A DNA stretch of 39,266 nt, from contig DBWR01000024.1 of assembly GCA_002309305.1 (NCBI GenBank), positions 261-39,526 of the forward strand. Direction: 5' to 3'. The DNA is from Treponema sp. UBA1233. Its GTDB lineage: Bacteria > Spirochaetota > Spirochaetia > Treponematales > Treponemataceae. A program made the position numbers and the translations under genes. Below the pieces are notes generated by a model. That model was not told where the DNA came from, searched no databases, and worked only from the letters and a program-made list of their open reading frames with translations. Below, piece by piece: positions 16,117 to 25,179 of the stretch; the first letter of the stretch is position 1, and each line of letters starts with the position of its first letter.

Positions 16117-16850
16117 AAATAAAAATCGCATCTTTTGCCTTGATTGGCCTCGTGTCAATCGCTCTGCTTTCATGCGGACAGTCCTATAATTCAATTAAGC
16201 GCATGCAGAAAATGGAAGAAGGCGTTTCTTCTCCTACGACCAAGGAAGAACTCAAGGAAGCGATAGAAAAATATGACAGGCGTGCCATAGACCTTGTTAC
16301 CACACAGGCTCAGGAAGGAATCTGGTGGAAGATTTTGGGAACCCGCTATCTGGACGAGGAAATGTACGGTCAGGCATATGAATGTTTTCAAAAGGCCGTA
16401 AACTTTTATCCGGACAACGCAAACCTGTATTTCTATCTGGCAGTCTGTGCGGGATACATTGCAAACAGCACCATCGACTGGAATGTGGAAGCCCAGGGAA
16501 CGACTCAGGAAATCAAGCTGCGCTATCTGCACGTGTCGGAGGAGTCATACAAGCAGGCATTGAGCATTGACCCCAAGTATTACAGGGCGATGTACGGAAT
16601 CGGTGTCCTTTATGTCTTTGCGCTGGAAGAAAGCGACAAGGCGATTCCCTATCTTGAAAACTTCCTTGCGGTTCAGACAAAGGATACGGACGGAATGTTT
16701 GTCCTTGCCAGGGCATATTACGACACAATGCAGTACGAAAAGGCCATATCGGTGTATGACAGGATAATCGAGCTTAAACCCAACGCCCAGAAAGTTGCGG
16801 ACGCCGAGGCAAACAAACAGATTGTAACCGACGCCTTATACTCAAACTAG
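16113..16850 (+). CDS. TPR-repeat lipoprotein
   Basis: The 245-residue protein has a lipoprotein signal peptide ending LLSC (Cys21) and three or so tetratricopeptide repeats, seen as YGQAYECFQKAVNFYPDNANLYFYLA, YKQALSIDPKYYRAMYGIGVLY, and MQYEKAISVYDRIIELKPNA. TPRs mediate protein-protein contacts, so it is probably a membrane-anchored scaffold on the periplasmic side. It sits between xerD and dprA, overlapping the former by 4 nt and leaving a 9-nt gap to the latter. This order is, as far as I recall, conserved in treponemes; the partner is unknown. Confidence 0.85.
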   Translation: MKIKIASFALIGLVSIALLSCGQSYNSIKRMQKMEEGVSSPTTKEELKEAIEKYDRRAIDLVTTQAQEGIWWKILGTRYLDEEMYGQAYECFQKAVNFYPDNANLYFYLAVCAGYIANSTIDWNVEAQGTTQEIKLRYLHVSEESYKQALSIDPKYYRAMYGIGVLYVFALEESDKAIPYLENFLAVQTKDTDGMFVLARAYYDTMQYEKAISVYDRIIELKPNAQKVADAEANKQIVTDALYSN

Positions 16851-16859
16851 CGGTTCTAT

Positions 16860-17867
16860 ATGTGGGATAGCCTGGATTTAGCGCTTGCATCAGTCAGCTT
16901 TTTGTCTCTCAGGGAAAAAAATCTTTTAAAAAATAATCTTGACAGTTTGGACGCTCTTGCTGTACTTTCTATAGAGGATATTTCTTCCATAGTTGGACGT
17001 ACGGTAAAGACGTCTGTCTGGAATGGAAGGGAGTGCGTAAGGTTGGCCGAAGCTGCCGGAAAGATAATGGCAGGTTTTGGAATAAGCGCCTCTGTCCACC
17101 GGGATCCGGATTTTCCCCCGATGCTGAGGGAAATGTACGATCCGCCCTACATGCTTTTTTTTCGGGGAAATCCTGAATGCCTGAACAAAAAGTCGGTTTC
17201 CGTGGTGGGAACAAGGCATGTCTGTCCCGAAGCGGCTGAAAAGACCCGTGATTTCTGCAGGGATGCGGCACTGGATGGAAGGCTTGTCGTAAGCGGCCTT
17301 GCCTATGGCGTGGACTCATGGGCCCACAAGGGAGCTCTTTTGGCTTGTGGCGGTGGAGCCTCACAGGTTACTGCGGCTGTCCTTCCATGCGGAATTGATT
17401 CGGTGGTTCCCTATGGCAACAAAAAAATTGCCGAGGCGATAGTCAGGGACGGTGGTGTGCTCCTTAGCGAGTATCTTCCGGGAATTGGGGCGGAACCATG
17501 GCGTTTTGTGCAGAGGAACAGGCTGATTGCCTCCCTTTCTCCCGCTACGGTCGTGATGCAGGCTCCTCCGGGCAGCGGTGCGCTGATTACGGCTTCCATG
17601 GCTCTGGATTACAACCGCGACTTGTTTTTTCACGAGGCGTGTTTTTGCGGAACGGCTGTGGAACTGTCCAAAAGGCAGGCGGAACGTCTTAAGGCGCAAA
17701 ATACCAAAACCGCCCTTAACAAGCTCTCCCATTCGGCGGACAATTATGTCAGCGAAGGGGCTGCCGTAATAAAGGATTACAAAGATTTCGTCCTTGCTCT
17801 GGAAAACGGGCGGGACATACAAATAAAACAGTCTCAGATGGAGCTGTTTGACCAGGTTGAGAATTGA
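16860..17867 (+). CDS. dprA: DNA processing protein DprA (Smf)
   Basis: DprA binds single-stranded DNA and loads RecA during transformation. The 335-residue protein has an N-terminal helical part (to about 80) and the Rossmann-like DprA core: FPPMLREMYDPPYMLFFRG, SVVGTRH, VVSGLAYGVDSWAHKGALL, VLPCGIDSVVPYGN, GGVLLSEYLPG and PPGSGALITASMALDYNRDLF. The final ~70 residues are Lys-rich and lack a clear DML1 winged helix. It starts 9 nt after the TPR lipoprotein and ends 9 nt before topA. Confidence 0.93.
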   Translation: MWDSLDLALASVSFLSLREKNLLKNNLDSLDALAVLSIEDISSIVGRTVKTSVWNGRECVRLAEAAGKIMAGFGISASVHRDPDFPPMLREMYDPPYMLFFRGNPECLNKKSVSVVGTRHVCPEAAEKTRDFCRDAALDGRLVVSGLAYGVDSWAHKGALLACGGGASQVTAAVLPCGIDSVVPYGNKKIAEAIVRDGGVLLSEYLPGIGAEPWRFVQRNRLIASLSPATVVMQAPPGSGALITASMALDYNRDLFFHEACFCGTAVELSKRQAERLKAQNTKTALNKLSHSADNYVSEGAAVIKDYKDFVLALENGRDIQIKQSQMELFDQVEN

Positions 17868-17876
17868 GGTAAGAAA

Positions 17877-20009
17877 ATGGCTGTGAAAAGTGCTGCAAAA
17901 ACAAAAACCAAGGCAAAAGCAAAGAGGATTCTGGTGATAGTGGAGTCCCCTGCAAAGGCCAAGACAATTGAACACTATTTGGGGACAGGCTATACAGTAA
18001 GGGCATCTATGGGACACCTCATCGATTTGCCGAAAAGCCGCCTTGCGATAGACGTGGGCAGGAATTTTCAGCCGGAATACATTACAGTACGCGGAAGGGC
18101 TAAGCTCCTCAAGGAACTCCAGAAAGATGCGAAAAACTCAACCCAGATCCTTCTGGCATCTGATAACGACCGTGAGGGTGAGGCAATAGCATGGCATCTG
18201 AACAATGCCCTTACCGAAAAAAACGATGTTCCCATCCAGCGCATCGTATTCAACGAAATTACGCCGGGCGCCATCAAGGAAGCCGTAAAGCATCCGCGCG
18301 ACATTGATGAGGCTAAGGTCAACGCCCAGAAGGCACGACGTGTTCTTGACCGCCTTGTTGGATACAACCTGAGCCCACTTCTGTGGAAGAAGGTAAAGAA
18401 CGGCCTTAGTGCGGGACGAGTTCAGTCTGTGGCACTGCGCCTTATTTGCGAAAGGGAAAAGGAAGTTGAAGAATTCATTCCGGAAGAATACTGGACTCTG
18501 GATGCCGATTTTGTAAAGGGAAAGACCAAGTTTACCGCCCAGCTGGTTCAATACAAGGAAGGAAAACCCGACTTAAAGACCGAAAAGTCTGTTCAGGACA
18601 TAATCAGGGAAATCCAGGGAAGCGAATGTGTGGTCATCGACAAAAAGGAAACCGAAAAGACCGTTCGTCCAAAGGCTCCGTTTACCACATCAAAGCTCCA
18701 GCAGGCAGCCGCCAACCGTCTGGGATTCACCTCAAAGAAGACCATGCAGATTGCCCAGCAGCTTTACGAAGGCATTCAGATAGGTTCAACCCGCGTGGGT
18801 CTCATTACCTACATGCGTACAGACTCAGTCCGCATCTCACAGACCGCCATTGATGACGTAAGGGGCTGGATAGAAAAGAATTACCCTGACCAGCTTCCTC
18901 CTGAAAAAATCGAATATTCCGTCGGAAAACAGGCACAGGATGCCCACGAAGCGATTCGTCCGACCTACGTAAAATACACTCCCGACAGCGTAAAGGAATT
19001 CCTTAGCCGTGACCAGCTGCGCCTTTATTCAATCATCTGGGAACGCTTTGTCTCAAGCCAGATGAACAACGCCCGCACAAAGACCACTTCAGTTGACATT
19101 CAGGCCGGAGATGCAGTATTCCGTGTATCCGCCTCCAAACTGTCCGAAAAGGGCTTTTACTGCGTCATGAAGACACTTTCCTCAAAGGAAGAGGTTAGCG
19201 GAAACCTTCCTGCCCTAAAAGTTGGTGAAAAGCTTGAAAGCTCTGATTTTTATCCGGAGCAGCACTTTACCCAGGGCCCCGCAAGGTATACTGACGCATC
19301 CATAGTCAAGACTCTGGAAGAAAAGGGAATCGGCCGTCCTTCAACTTACGCACCTATCATCTCCGTGCTTCTGGACAGGTATTATGTGACCCGCGTAAAC
19401 AGGCAGCTTGTTCCCACCCAGCTTGGAAAAATCATATGCCGTATTCTTGTGGAGTCATTCCCGGACGTTATAAACGAGCAGTTTACCTCCGAGGTCGAGA
19501 ACAATCTTGATAAAGTTGAGCAGAACAGCCTTGTGTGGAACAGCATGATAGCTGACTTCTACAAGCCGTTCATAGAGCAGGTCGGAAAGGTTATGGACAC
19601 CCAGGAAAGCCTCAAGGGCTCTCTTGACGAACAGACCGACAAGGTGTGCGAGAAGTGCGGAAAGCCGATGGTAAAGAAACTCGGCCGCTTCGGTTACTTC
19701 CTTGCATGCTCAGGATTCCCGGAGTGCCACAATACAAGGAGCATTCCTCTTGCAAAATGTCCGCGCCCCGGATGCAACGGTGAGATTGTAGCAAGAAAGA
19801 CCAAGGGCAGGGGAAAGGAATTCTACGGATGCACGAATTACCCTGAGTGTGAGTTCATAACCCACTTCAAGCCGATTGACGTATACTGTCCTAAATGCGG
19901 ATGGTTCATGGTTGAAAAATTCGACAAGAAGAACGGAGCCTACAAGAGCTGCATCAACCCGGACTGCGACTACCTGCATTCCGCCGACCAGGAAACCGAG
20001 GACAAGTGA
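17877..20009 (+). CDS. topA: DNA topoisomerase I
   Basis: This type IA topoisomerase relaxes negative supercoils by single-strand passage. The 710-residue protein has the TOPRIM domain (ILVIVESPAKAKTIEHYLG, DNDREGEAIAWH), the catalytic Tyr312 in TYMRTDSVRIS, GIGRPSTYAPII, and three C-terminal zinc-ribbon modules (CEKCGKPM...CSGFPEC, CPRPGC...CTNYPEC, CPKCG...CINPDC). Length and domain order are normal. A Lys/Ala-rich leader of ~16 residues precedes the conserved start. It follows dprA by 9 nt and lies 43 nt before the second Xer gene. Confidence 0.96.
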   Translation: MAVKSAAKTKTKAKAKRILVIVESPAKAKTIEHYLGTGYTVRASMGHLIDLPKSRLAIDVGRNFQPEYITVRGRAKLLKELQKDAKNSTQILLASDNDREGEAIAWHLNNALTEKNDVPIQRIVFNEITPGAIKEAVKHPRDIDEAKVNAQKARRVLDRLVGYNLSPLLWKKVKNGLSAGRVQSVALRLICEREKEVEEFIPEEYWTLDADFVKGKTKFTAQLVQYKEGKPDLKTEKSVQDIIREIQGSECVVIDKKETEKTVRPKAPFTTSKLQQAAANRLGFTSKKTMQIAQQLYEGIQIGSTRVGLITYMRTDSVRISQTAIDDVRGWIEKNYPDQLPPEKIEYSVGKQAQDAHEAIRPTYVKYTPDSVKEFLSRDQLRLYSIIWERFVSSQMNNARTKTTSVDIQAGDAVFRVSASKLSEKGFYCVMKTLSSKEEVSGNLPALKVGEKLESSDFYPEQHFTQGPARYTDASIVKTLEEKGIGRPSTYAPIISVLLDRYYVTRVNRQLVPTQLGKIICRILVESFPDVINEQFTSEVENNLDKVEQNSLVWNSMIADFYKPFIEQVGKVMDTQESLKGSLDEQTDKVCEKCGKPMVKKLGRFGYFLACSGFPECHNTRSIPLAKCPRPGCNGEIVARKTKGRGKEFYGCTNYPECEFITHFKPIDVYCPKCGWFMVEKFDKKNGAYKSCINPDCDYLHSADQETEDK

Positions 20010-20052
20010 AATAAGGGCCGCCTTGAGCCGATAATTAGGTTTGGAGGCGAAA

Positions 20053-20994
20053 ATGTCAAGGGATGAGACTCAGACACTGTCACTGAAGGAAGCTGTTGGC
20101 GAATACATTCTTTATATCCGGACAGTAAGGTCATATTCAGCAAACACGGTAACAGGCTACAGCGAAGACTTCAAGCACCTTTTTGCCGTCGTCCCGGAAG
20201 ACACGCCCATAAATCAGGTGGATGTCATGATGCTCAGGAACTGCATCGCAAAACTGAGCCGAAAAAAATACTCGGTCACATCGATAAACCGCTTTATTGC
20301 CGCTTGCAGGGGACTTTTCGCCTATTGCAAGAAATTCGGATATCTGGAAAGCAACGTCAGTCTTGAATTAAAAACTTTAAAAACTCCAAAACACCTCCCC
20401 AAATTCATGACCCAGGCAGAAGTTGACGAACTGTGCCTTGAGCCGGAGAAAAAGGAACTGTTGTGGGAAAAGCGTGACAAAGCCCTGTTCGAGATGCTCT
20501 ATTCTTCAGGCTGCCGTGTGGGGGAGATTGCAAACCTGTGCATTACGGATTTGACCGCCGACCATTCATCTGCAGTAGTTGTGGGAAAAGGTCAGAAATC
20601 ACGCCGGGTTTTCTTTGAGGAAGATGCCAGAAAAGCCCTTGACGCATACCTCAAGGACAGGGACGAGCGCTTTCCGGAGGCTTCCATGAGGGGTGGGGCC
20701 ACGGTGGAGCAGGTTTTCCTGAGCCAAAAGGGACTTCCCCTTACCGAGCACGGAATCTGGTACATAGTGAGCCGTTATACTGGGGCAGAAGGCAGCGGAC
20801 GTCATCTTTCTCCACACGCATTCCGCCATACCTTTGCAACCGCCATGCTTTCGGGTGGGGCCGACATAAGGAGCGTCCAGGAGATGCTTGGGCATTCATC
20901 AATAAGCACGACCCAGCGCTATACCCATGTTACAACCGCAAGGCTCAAGGAAGTGTACGCCCAGGCTTTTCCGCATTCAGGAAAGAAAGATTGA
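20053..20994 (+). CDS. xerC: XerC-like tyrosine recombinase
   Basis: The 313-residue protein is the second Xer-type recombinase of the cluster. The N-terminal core-binding domain (YILYIRTVRSYSANTVTGYSED) and the catalytic residues are intact: Arg in SSGCRVGEI, Lys in VGKGQKSR, HAFRHTFATAML, GHSSIST and Tyr in QRYTHV. The tail LKEVYAQAFPHSGKK resembles XerC. With the XerD-like protein at 15154 it would form the heterotetramer that acts at dif. The start ATG 20053 follows GGAGG; a TTG at 20041 would overlap that site. The dif site itself was not found here. Confidence 0.9.
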   Translation: MSRDETQTLSLKEAVGEYILYIRTVRSYSANTVTGYSEDFKHLFAVVPEDTPINQVDVMMLRNCIAKLSRKKYSVTSINRFIAACRGLFAYCKKFGYLESNVSLELKTLKTPKHLPKFMTQAEVDELCLEPEKKELLWEKRDKALFEMLYSSGCRVGEIANLCITDLTADHSSAVVVGKGQKSRRVFFEEDARKALDAYLKDRDERFPEASMRGGATVEQVFLSQKGLPLTEHGIWYIVSRYTGAEGSGRHLSPHAFRHTFATAMLSGGADIRSVQEMLGHSSISTTQRYTHVTTARLKEVYAQAFPHSGKKD

Positions 20995-21066
20995 GGGTTC
21001 TTTTGAAAAAAATTCACCAAAACCCATTTGCAAAATCGCAAATTTGCATTATCTTATATATCAAGG

Positions 21067-22536
21067 ATGAATGTTAAAATACAAGCTCTGGTAGATAAAT
21101 TCCTCAGATCATGCTGCAACCGTTTTACTGCGCACGATATGGCGAAATTTTTCCACAGCATAGGGGTTCCGTTCAACGACAAGGAGAGTGCCGAATATCT
21201 GGAAAACTGCCCCTGGGTGTTTGCCCTTGAGGACGGAATGTACATGTCCAAGGCCGGAGCGTTTACCGGAGAAGTGTTCAGCATAAAGCCCACGACAGAG
21301 GAATATGAGCAGCGTATTTTGATTCCTGGCTCCAGATGCATACCCTTTGTGGACAGTGAGATGCTTTCATCATCCCTCGTCTTTTATGCCAATGGAAAGA
21401 AATTAAAGCCCAAGACAGGAGTTTTTGACAGCGACCTTGCAATAGACATGTTCATAATGTACGGGGAGGAATATGCTCCTCAGTATATAGCAGCCGATCC
21501 CGCCAACGAATCACTTGACATGGTTTCCCGCGATTTTGAGCTTCCCAATAAGGTTCATCTTACCGGAGTGGATATTTCGCCCCTCATCGAAAGACAGAAC
21601 CTGCAGAAGGGGGACAGGCTTTTGTGCTCCGTTTCCGACTGGGATTTGGGCCACATTAACGTAGTCATCCTGCACGACGGGGAAAACACCTTTGACCGTG
21701 GTTTTGACGGCAGCGCAAGGTTAAACTGGTACAGGCTGCTGGAAGAAGCCCTTTTGGAAAGCTTTGAGCGTCTGGGACCATGCGGCTCCCTTGAGGAACA
21801 GCTTGCCAACGTGTTTTTTGAAAACATGGACAGCCTCTGCATGCCTCTTTGCGGTTCCTTTGAGGAGTACCTTAACCGTTATGCAAAGGCGGTGGGACTG
21901 GAGCATTTTGGTGTTGAAACGCGCCTTTGGTACAGGGGTAAGGACGTTCCTGCCGTGGGACCATGGAATGCGACGGATTTTGACTTCATCGAAAAAAAGC
22001 GCTATACCCCGGACAAGACCCTGACGCCGTTTTCAATTCCAGCGGACGTGATGGAGCAGTATGTCGTGGACATGCACTTCAACAGGTCGGTTGACTACAA
22101 TAAATTGATGAAAAAGATGTATCCCCGTGATTATGTATTCCATAAAGATGAAAAATCATATATACTGTGGCAGATAAAGGATATAGATGATTATATAGCC
22201 AAAAAGTACAACTGGTTTGCGGATCAGCGTGTGGGTCCCGTACGAAGGGAAGCCCTGGAGCTTTTTACCAAGGTTAACGCGCTGGTTTACGAGGTGGACT
22301 GTTCTTCTGAATCGATAAAGCAGTTTCCTCAGCAGGAACTTGTAATACTTACACAGCTTTACAGTCATCTGTACAGGATACTTCAATCCTTTAACGACAT
22401 AGAAAGTCTGGAACGGGATGCGGATGCACTGCTTCTTTCTCTGGACGGAATGGACTGGAATTTTGAGGACATAAGGGGGCCACTGGAGCGAGCAGTCGAA
22501 TCCCAGAGGCGAAACAGATTCAAGGTTGTCAGATAG
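21067..22536 (+). CDS. uncharacterised treponemal protein
   Basis: I do not recognise this 489-residue protein. There is no signal peptide or membrane segment, so it is probably cytoplasmic. The N-terminal ~60 residues (FTAHDMAKFFHSIGVPFNDKESAEYLENCPWVF) look like a small helical, HTH-like domain, followed by mixed alpha/beta sequence with VSDWDLGHINVVIL, an acidic helical section around LLEEALLESFERLG, and a C-terminal helical part ending RRNRFKVVR. The start ATG 21067 has AAGG immediately upstream, so initiation may be weak; an in-frame TTG at 21028 is an alternative. It lies 72 nt after xerC and 27 nt before the PTS-like gene. Confidence 0.75.
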   Translation: MNVKIQALVDKFLRSCCNRFTAHDMAKFFHSIGVPFNDKESAEYLENCPWVFALEDGMYMSKAGAFTGEVFSIKPTTEEYEQRILIPGSRCIPFVDSEMLSSSLVFYANGKKLKPKTGVFDSDLAIDMFIMYGEEYAPQYIAADPANESLDMVSRDFELPNKVHLTGVDISPLIERQNLQKGDRLLCSVSDWDLGHINVVILHDGENTFDRGFDGSARLNWYRLLEEALLESFERLGPCGSLEEQLANVFFENMDSLCMPLCGSFEEYLNRYAKAVGLEHFGVETRLWYRGKDVPAVGPWNATDFDFIEKKRYTPDKTLTPFSIPADVMEQYVVDMHFNRSVDYNKLMKKMYPRDYVFHKDEKSYILWQIKDIDDYIAKKYNWFADQRVGPVRREALELFTKVNALVYEVDCSSESIKQFPQQELVILTQLYSHLYRILQSFNDIESLERDADALLLSLDGMDWNFEDIRGPLERAVESQRRNRFKVVR

Positions 22537-22563
22537 TTGCTTTTGTTTATGGAGGCGTGATAA

Positions 22564-23031
22564 ATGTTGATGGAAAATACCCTTGGAGGGTTGATAAGGA
22601 ACGGTGGTGTTTTTGCTGATGTGGACGGAAAGACGCCAAAGGAAATATTCACCGCGGTTTGCAGTGGACTTGAATTCCCGGAAGGTTTTGACAAGGAAGC
22701 CCTGATTACAGAGCTTGTTGAGCGTGAAAAGATTTTGAGCACAGCCGTAGGAAACGGAATCGCAATCCCTCACCCAAGAAAATCCATGGTTCAGGAAGAC
22801 TCTGACCAGCGCCTCATCGTATGCTACCTCAAGAAGCCGCTTGACATGTCTGCTCCAGATGAACGCAAGGTTACCGTAATGTTCATCCTGCTTACAAAGT
22901 CAACACAGTTTCACCTGCAGACACTTTCCGACCTGGCAAAACTGATCCACCAGGAAGATTTTAGAAAGTTTTTGGATACTAAACCAAATATGGACAGCCT
23001 CATAGAAAAAATCAATTCAATGGTTGTCTGA
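22564..23031 (+). CDS. PTS EIIA-like (fructose/Ntr type) phosphoacceptor protein
   Basis: The 155-residue protein is an EIIA domain of the mannitol/fructose/Ntr class. The phosphorylated histidine is visible as His70 in VGNGIAIPHPR, and the DFRKFLDT...SLIEKI C-terminal helices are typical. With no EIIB or EIIC nearby it is more likely a regulatory PtsN-type protein than a sugar transporter component. GGAGG lies 8 nt before ATG. It ends 16 nt before transketolase, whose ribosome binding site follows its stop, so the two are probably cotranscribed; a link between PTS signalling and the pentose phosphate pathway is inference. Confidence 0.88.
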   Translation: MLMENTLGGLIRNGGVFADVDGKTPKEIFTAVCSGLEFPEGFDKEALITELVEREKILSTAVGNGIAIPHPRKSMVQEDSDQRLIVCYLKKPLDMSAPDERKVTVMFILLTKSTQFHLQTLSDLAKLIHQEDFRKFLDTKPNMDSLIEKINSMVV

Positions 23032-23047
23032 GTTAAGGAGTAAATAT

Positions 23048-25009
23048 ATGAATATCAATGGTCTTGAAGCCACCGCGCTTTCCGTACGCAGTCTTTCAAT
23101 GGATGCCATTCAAAAGGCAAAATCAGGCCACCCGGGACTTCCTCTGGGAGCCGCAGAACTTGCAGCCGTGCTTTACGGTGAAATCATGAAGCACAATCCT
23201 GCCGATTCTTCTTGGGTAGACAGGGACCGCTTTGTCCTTTCCGCAGGCCACGGTTCAATGCTGCTTTATTCCATTCTGCACATTGCCGGCTACAAGGTTT
23301 CCATGGACGACATAAAGACTTTCCGCCAGGTAGGTTCAAAATGCCCTGGACATCCGGAAAAGGGAATTACCGACGGTGTTGAAAATACATCAGGTCCTCT
23401 GGGACAGGGTGTTGCACTTGCAGTTGGTATGGCAATCGCAGAGTCTATGCTTGCCGCAAGGTTCAATACTGCATCACGCAAGATTGTTGACCACTACACA
23501 TATTCTCTGGTTGGAGAAGGCTGTCTTGAGGAAGGCGTTTCTTCTGAGGCATGTTCTCTGGCCGGTACGTTGAAGCTGAACAAGCTCATCGTCTTCTATG
23601 ACGAGAACAAGATTTCAATCGACGGTAACACCGACATCACTTTTGCAGAAGACATTCAGAAGCGCTATGAATCATACGGATGGTTCGTCCTCCGCGGCTC
23701 AATGTACAACATGAAGGAAATCGCTGACCTTGTAAACATTGCAAAGAATCAGGACAAGCCGACCCTCATCATCCTCAAGTCAATCATCGGTAAGGGTGCT
23801 CCAAAGCAGGGCACAGCCGATGTACACGGTGCTCCTCTTGGTGAAGAAGGCTGTGTAGAGGCTAAGAAGGCATTGGGACTTCCTGCAGACAAGCAGTTCT
23901 ATGTTGTTCCTGAGGCATATTCATATTTTGAGGAATACCGCAAGGAATGTGCAAAGGCTCAGGCAGACTGGCAGGCAGAATTTGACGCATGGAGCAAGGA
24001 AAACCCTGACCTCCGCAAGAAGTGGGATGCCTTCTGGGCAGGAGAGGCAACAGGAGATGCAACAGCTCCGACATACAATGTTGGTGACAGCCTTGCAACA
24101 CGTGATGCTTCTGGAAAGAGCCTGAACTATATCGCAGACCGCTACCAGTGGCTCGTTGGTGGTTCAGCAGACCTCCAGGGACCAAACAAGACAAAGGTAA
24201 AGAACGACGACGGAACATACAGTGCAGAAAACCGCATGGGACGCACAATCGAATACGGTATCCGCGAATTTGCAATGAGCCAGGTCATGTCAGGAATCAA
24301 CCTGCATGGTGGCCTCCGTGCATTTGGCGCAACATTCCTCGTATTCAGCGACTACCTGCGCCCGTCACTCCGCGTTGCAGCACTCAGCAAGCTCCCCAAC
24401 ATCTATGTGTTTACACACGATTCAATTTACGTTGGAGAAGACGGACCTACACACCAGCCGATTGAAACACTGGCCGCACTCCGCTGCATTCCAAACGTAC
24501 AGGTCATCCGCCCGGGTGATGCAGAAGAATCACAGCTGGCATGGGAAATGGCAGCCGCAAGCAAGGATCATCCTGTATGTATGGCATTCAGCCGCCAGGG
24601 ACTTGCAGTATATCCAAAGGCAGACAAGGACTGGAAGAAGACAGCCCTCAAGGGAGCCTATGTCGTACAGGACGGTGGAGCAAAGCCGGATATCACGGTT
24701 CTTGCAACAGGTTCAGAAGTAGGCATGGCACTTGAAGCCGCAAAGATTTCCGGAAAGAATGTCCGCGTAGTCTCCATCATCGACAAGACACTGTTCGAAA
24801 AGCAGGACGAGGCATTCCGTTCAAGCATCATCGGAAGTTCACCACGCATCGTTGTAGCAGAAGCCGGTTGCCGCTATGGATGGGAAGGATACGCAAAGAA
24901 GGAAGACCTCTTCACTCTTGACAACTTTGGTGAGTCAGGACCTGCAGCAAAGGTAGCGGAGTTCTTCCACTTTACCGCCGCAGATTTCGCCAAAGTTCTT
25001 TCTAGATAA
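23048..25009 (+). CDS. tkt: transketolase
   Basis: Transketolase moves two-carbon units between sugar phosphates in the non-oxidative pentose phosphate pathway, using thiamine diphosphate and Mg2+. The 653-residue protein has the N-terminal KSGHPGLPLGAAELA and RDRFVLSAGHGSMLLY, the cofactor motif in the form GEGCLEEG...DENKISIDG, the pyrimidine-binding EYGIREFAM, THDSIYVGEDGPTHQPIE and a C-terminal domain with LATGSEV. ATG 23048 has AAGGAG 7 nt upstream. The codon use is regular and C/A-ending, as for a highly expressed gene. A strong terminator follows. Confidence 0.96.
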   Translation: MNINGLEATALSVRSLSMDAIQKAKSGHPGLPLGAAELAAVLYGEIMKHNPADSSWVDRDRFVLSAGHGSMLLYSILHIAGYKVSMDDIKTFRQVGSKCPGHPEKGITDGVENTSGPLGQGVALAVGMAIAESMLAARFNTASRKIVDHYTYSLVGEGCLEEGVSSEACSLAGTLKLNKLIVFYDENKISIDGNTDITFAEDIQKRYESYGWFVLRGSMYNMKEIADLVNIAKNQDKPTLIILKSIIGKGAPKQGTADVHGAPLGEEGCVEAKKALGLPADKQFYVVPEAYSYFEEYRKECAKAQADWQAEFDAWSKENPDLRKKWDAFWAGEATGDATAPTYNVGDSLATRDASGKSLNYIADRYQWLVGGSADLQGPNKTKVKNDDGTYSAENRMGRTIEYGIREFAMSQVMSGINLHGGLRAFGATFLVFSDYLRPSLRVAALSKLPNIYVFTHDSIYVGEDGPTHQPIETLAALRCIPNVQVIRPGDAEESQLAWEMAAASKDHPVCMAFSRQGLAVYPKADKDWKKTALKGAYVVQDGGAKPDITVLATGSEVGMALEAAKISGKNVRVVSIIDKTLFEKQDEAFRSSIIGSSPRIVVAEAGCRYGWEGYAKKEDLFTLDNFGESGPAAKVAEFFHFTAADFAKVLSR

Positions 25010-25041
25010 TTCATAATGCATAATTCATAATGAAGAATTAT

Positions 25042-25083
25042 TAATCGGCAATTGCCATCTGGTGATTGCCGATTATTTTTTTT
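25042..25083 (+). terminator. intrinsic terminator after tkt
   Basis: An 11-bp stem (25042-25052 with 25065-25075, AATCGGCAAT core) with a 12-nt loop is followed by eight Ts at 25076-25083. It closes the xer/tkt unit and marks the border with the AT-rich accessory island. Confidence 0.85.
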
Positions 25084-25086
25084 ACA

Positions 25087-25109
25087 AGGAGGTAATCATG
25101 GCAGACGGA
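25087..25109 (+). pseudogene. 5' stub of a copy of the small MADG-type gene
   Basis: GAGGTAATCATGGCAGACGGA here matches the ribosome binding site and first four codons of the intact 64-residue gene at 32045. After the fourth codon the sequence switches to GAATTAT repeats and the promoter cassette, and the frame ends at 25160 after 20 codons. It looks like a gene copy cut off at the cassette junction. Confidence 0.65.
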
Positions 25110-25124
25110 ATTATGAATTATCTA

Positions 25125-25153
25125 TTGACGCTTGCAATTAAAAATGTCATAAT
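25125..25153 (+). promoter_or_regulatory. repeated promoter cassette, copy 1
   Basis: TTGACG (25125-25130), a 17-bp spacer ending in TGT and CATAAT (25148-25153) form a promoter with an extended -10 TGn. Two GAATTAT units precede it (25108-25121), and GAGGTGAG lies 5 nt before the ATG at 25180. The block from 25122 to the start codon is nearly identical to copies at 31422 and 32330 and related to one at 27203. Confidence 0.75.
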
Positions 25154-25179
25154 TTTATAAAAAGTTTGAGGTGAGAATT

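Noticed and set aside
15154..20994. Integrative element bounded by two tyrosine recombinases
   Set aside because: The genes between and around them are core functions (lipoprotein, dprA, topA), and the pair is better explained as XerC and XerD.
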